Shown: one piece after another, positions 4,923-5,577 of the stretch | Layout of the letters: every line of letters begins with the position of its first letter | Position numbering within the stretch: the stretch's first letter is position 1 | Assembly: GCA_018676275.1 (NCBI GenBank) | Contig: JABHFC010000221.1 | Span: forward strand, 1-5,577 | Reading direction: 5' to 3' | DNA from: Gammaproteobacteria bacterium | GTDB taxonomy: Bacteria > Pseudomonadota > Gammaproteobacteria > Eutrophobiales > Eutrophobiaceae | Length of the DNA: 5,577 bases | Notes under the pieces: generated by a model | The model's input: only the letters and a program-made list of their open reading frames with translations | The model's database searches: none | Told to the model about the DNA's origin: nothing | Translations under genes and position numbers: made by a program

Positions 4923-4927
4923 AGGAG
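4923..4927 (+). promoter_or_regulatory. Ribosome-binding site of the integrase gene
   Basis: AGGAG stands 9 nt before the ATG at 4937, an optimal Shine-Dalgarno. It fixes the integrase start, which also agrees with the conserved N-terminus of the family. Confidence 0.85.
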
Positions 4928-4936
4928 AGATACCCC

Positions 4937-5577
4937 ATGCCTTTATCGGACAGAAAAGTTAGCCAGTCGAAGCCAAAAGAGAAAGATTTCAAATTGTCGG
5001 ATGAGAGGGGCATGTATCTCTTGGTAAAGAAGAACGGGTCGAAATATTGGCGGCTCAAATACCGGTTTGATGGTAAAGAGAAGACTCTGGCCCTAGGGGT
5101 ATATCCAGATGTGAGCTTGGCAGATGCCAGAGACAAGCGAGACGATGCTCGAAAACTGATAGCTAAAGACATTGATCCCTCCGAGGACAAGAAGGAGAAA
5201 AGACGCGCCAAGAAGATCAATGCGGAGAATTCGTTTGAGATAATCGCTCGGGAATGGTGGGACAAGCAAAAAGGGAACTGGACAGAGGGGCATGCTGGAC
5301 GTGTTATTAAGTCACTGGAAATTGATATTTTCCCGGCATTCGGGAAAAAGCCTGTTGTAGATATAGAACCTCAAGAGGTACTTGCAACTATCCGCAAGGT
5401 AGAGGCGAGGGGGGCATTGAATGTAGCTGAGCGATTACTACAGCGATGTTCGAAAGTATTTCGTTATGCCATCCAGACAGGACGAGCAACATTGAATCCA
5501 GCAGGCGACTTACAGGGAACACTTAAAACTCGCAAGGTGACGCACCAGCCATCATTATCCCGCACTGAAATACCGAA
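4937..5577 (+). CDS. P4-type tyrosine-recombinase integrase, 3'-truncated by the window
   Basis: The frame is open for 213 codons to the window end. Residues 1 to about 90 form the N-terminal arm-DNA-binding domain (DUF4102 type): MPLSDRKVSQSKPKEKDFKL, then GMYLLVKKNGSKYWRLKYR and KTLALGVYPDVSLADAR, the typical P4/IntS-like signature. Residues from about 98 to 185 form the core-binding SAM-like helical domain (SFEIIAREWW, LEIDIFPAFGKKPVVDI, LLQRCSKVFRYAIQTGR, NPAGDL). The catalytic R-HxxR-Y domain lies beyond the right edge, so intactness cannot be judged; full-length relatives have about 400 residues. The enzyme should catalyse integration and, with an excisionase, excision of the element at the tRNA-Leu 3' end. 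The start is set by AGGAG 9 nt upstream. The gene reads away from the tRNA, as usual for tRNA-integrated islands and satellite phages. Confidence 0.95.
   Translation, partial: MPLSDRKVSQSKPKEKDFKLSDERGMYLLVKKNGSKYWRLKYRFDGKEKTLALGVYPDVSLADARDKRDDARKLIAKDIDPSEDKKEKRRAKKINAENSFEIIAREWWDKQKGNWTEGHAGRVIKSLEIDIFPAFGKKPVVDIEPQEVLATIRKVEARGALNVAERLLQRCSKVFRYAIQTGRATLNPAGDLQGTLKTRKVTHQPSLSRTEIP

Larger units (their letters stand above)
4630..4936. other. Gene-free att/integrase leader region
   Basis: This 307-nt stretch between the tRNA-Leu CCA and the integrase ATG holds no convincing gene; a 60-codon frame at 4736-4918 has no ribosome-binding site and no recognisable protein features. It contains a cluster of TCCA repeats (4639-4740), a palindrome AGGCGCCT (4688-4695) overlapping a weak CCTAA/TTAGG inverted repeat (4670-4674 with 4686-4690), and three copies of a TACCCCCA-type motif. 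Such regions commonly carry integrase arm-binding sites and the int promoter; no clear sigma70 promoter could be picked. Confidence 0.7.
4578..5577 (+). mobile_element. Proximal end of a tRNA-Leu-integrated genomic island or prophage
   Basis: The left boundary is placed at the tRNA 3' exon; the element continues past the right edge. It is supported by the P4-type integrase at 4937, its orientation and spacing to the tRNA, and the dense short repeats between them. The cargo and the nature of the element (island, satellite prophage or ICE) cannot be seen. Confidence 0.75.

Noticed and set aside
4921..5293. Minus-strand frames of 114 and 66 codons opposite the integrase
   Set aside because: The plus strand encodes clear DUF4102 and core-binding domains with a strong ribosome-binding site; these are shadows.

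Overview
The window looks like a gammaproteobacterial chromosome of moderate G+C. The main evidence is gene order: uvrC, then pgsA, then tRNA-Gly(GCC), tRNA-Cys(GCA) and tRNA-Leu(UAA), which is the uvrC-pgsA-glyW-cysT-leuZ order known from Escherichia coli. The genus cannot be told from the sequence. The gene usually found upstream of uvrC in enterics and pseudomonads (uvrY/gacA) is not there. In its place are a PaaI-type thioesterase (left-truncated) and a family 5 uracil-DNA glycosylase.

Region 1 (1-3480) is housekeeping. It holds the 3' part of a hotdog thioesterase, an iron-sulfur uracil-DNA glycosylase, full-length UvrC and phosphatidylglycerophosphate synthase PgsA. The last three genes are tightly packed (16 nt and 3 nt gaps) and probably form one transcription unit joining base excision repair, nucleotide excision repair and phospholipid synthesis.

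Region 2 (3481-4629) is a tRNA cluster. A near-consensus sigma70 promoter with a GC-rich discriminator precedes tRNA-Gly, and a strong intrinsic terminator lies between tRNA-Gly and tRNA-Cys. The tRNA-Leu(UAA) gene is split after U34 of the anticodon by a 697-nt group I intron. The intron sits at the same position as the cyanobacterial/plastid tRNA-Leu(UAA) group IC3 intron, and P1, P2, P3, P4, P7, P8, P9 and the terminal G can be traced. The loop of its P6 extension carries a complete 154-codon HNH homing-endonuclease gene on the opposite strand. The stop codon and last codons of that gene lie inside the conserved intron core and the P6 stem.

Region 3 (4630-5577) begins an integrative element. 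About 300 nt without a gene hold phased TCCA repeats and TTATACCCCCA repeats. A tyrosine-recombinase integrase of the P4/DUF4102 type follows, reading away from the tRNA and cut by the window end. The element has almost certainly integrated at the 3' end of the same tRNA-Leu gene. One tRNA gene is therefore occupied by two unrelated mobile elements: an intron with a homing endonuclease at the anticodon, and an integrase element at the 3' end. This is the most unusual part of the window.
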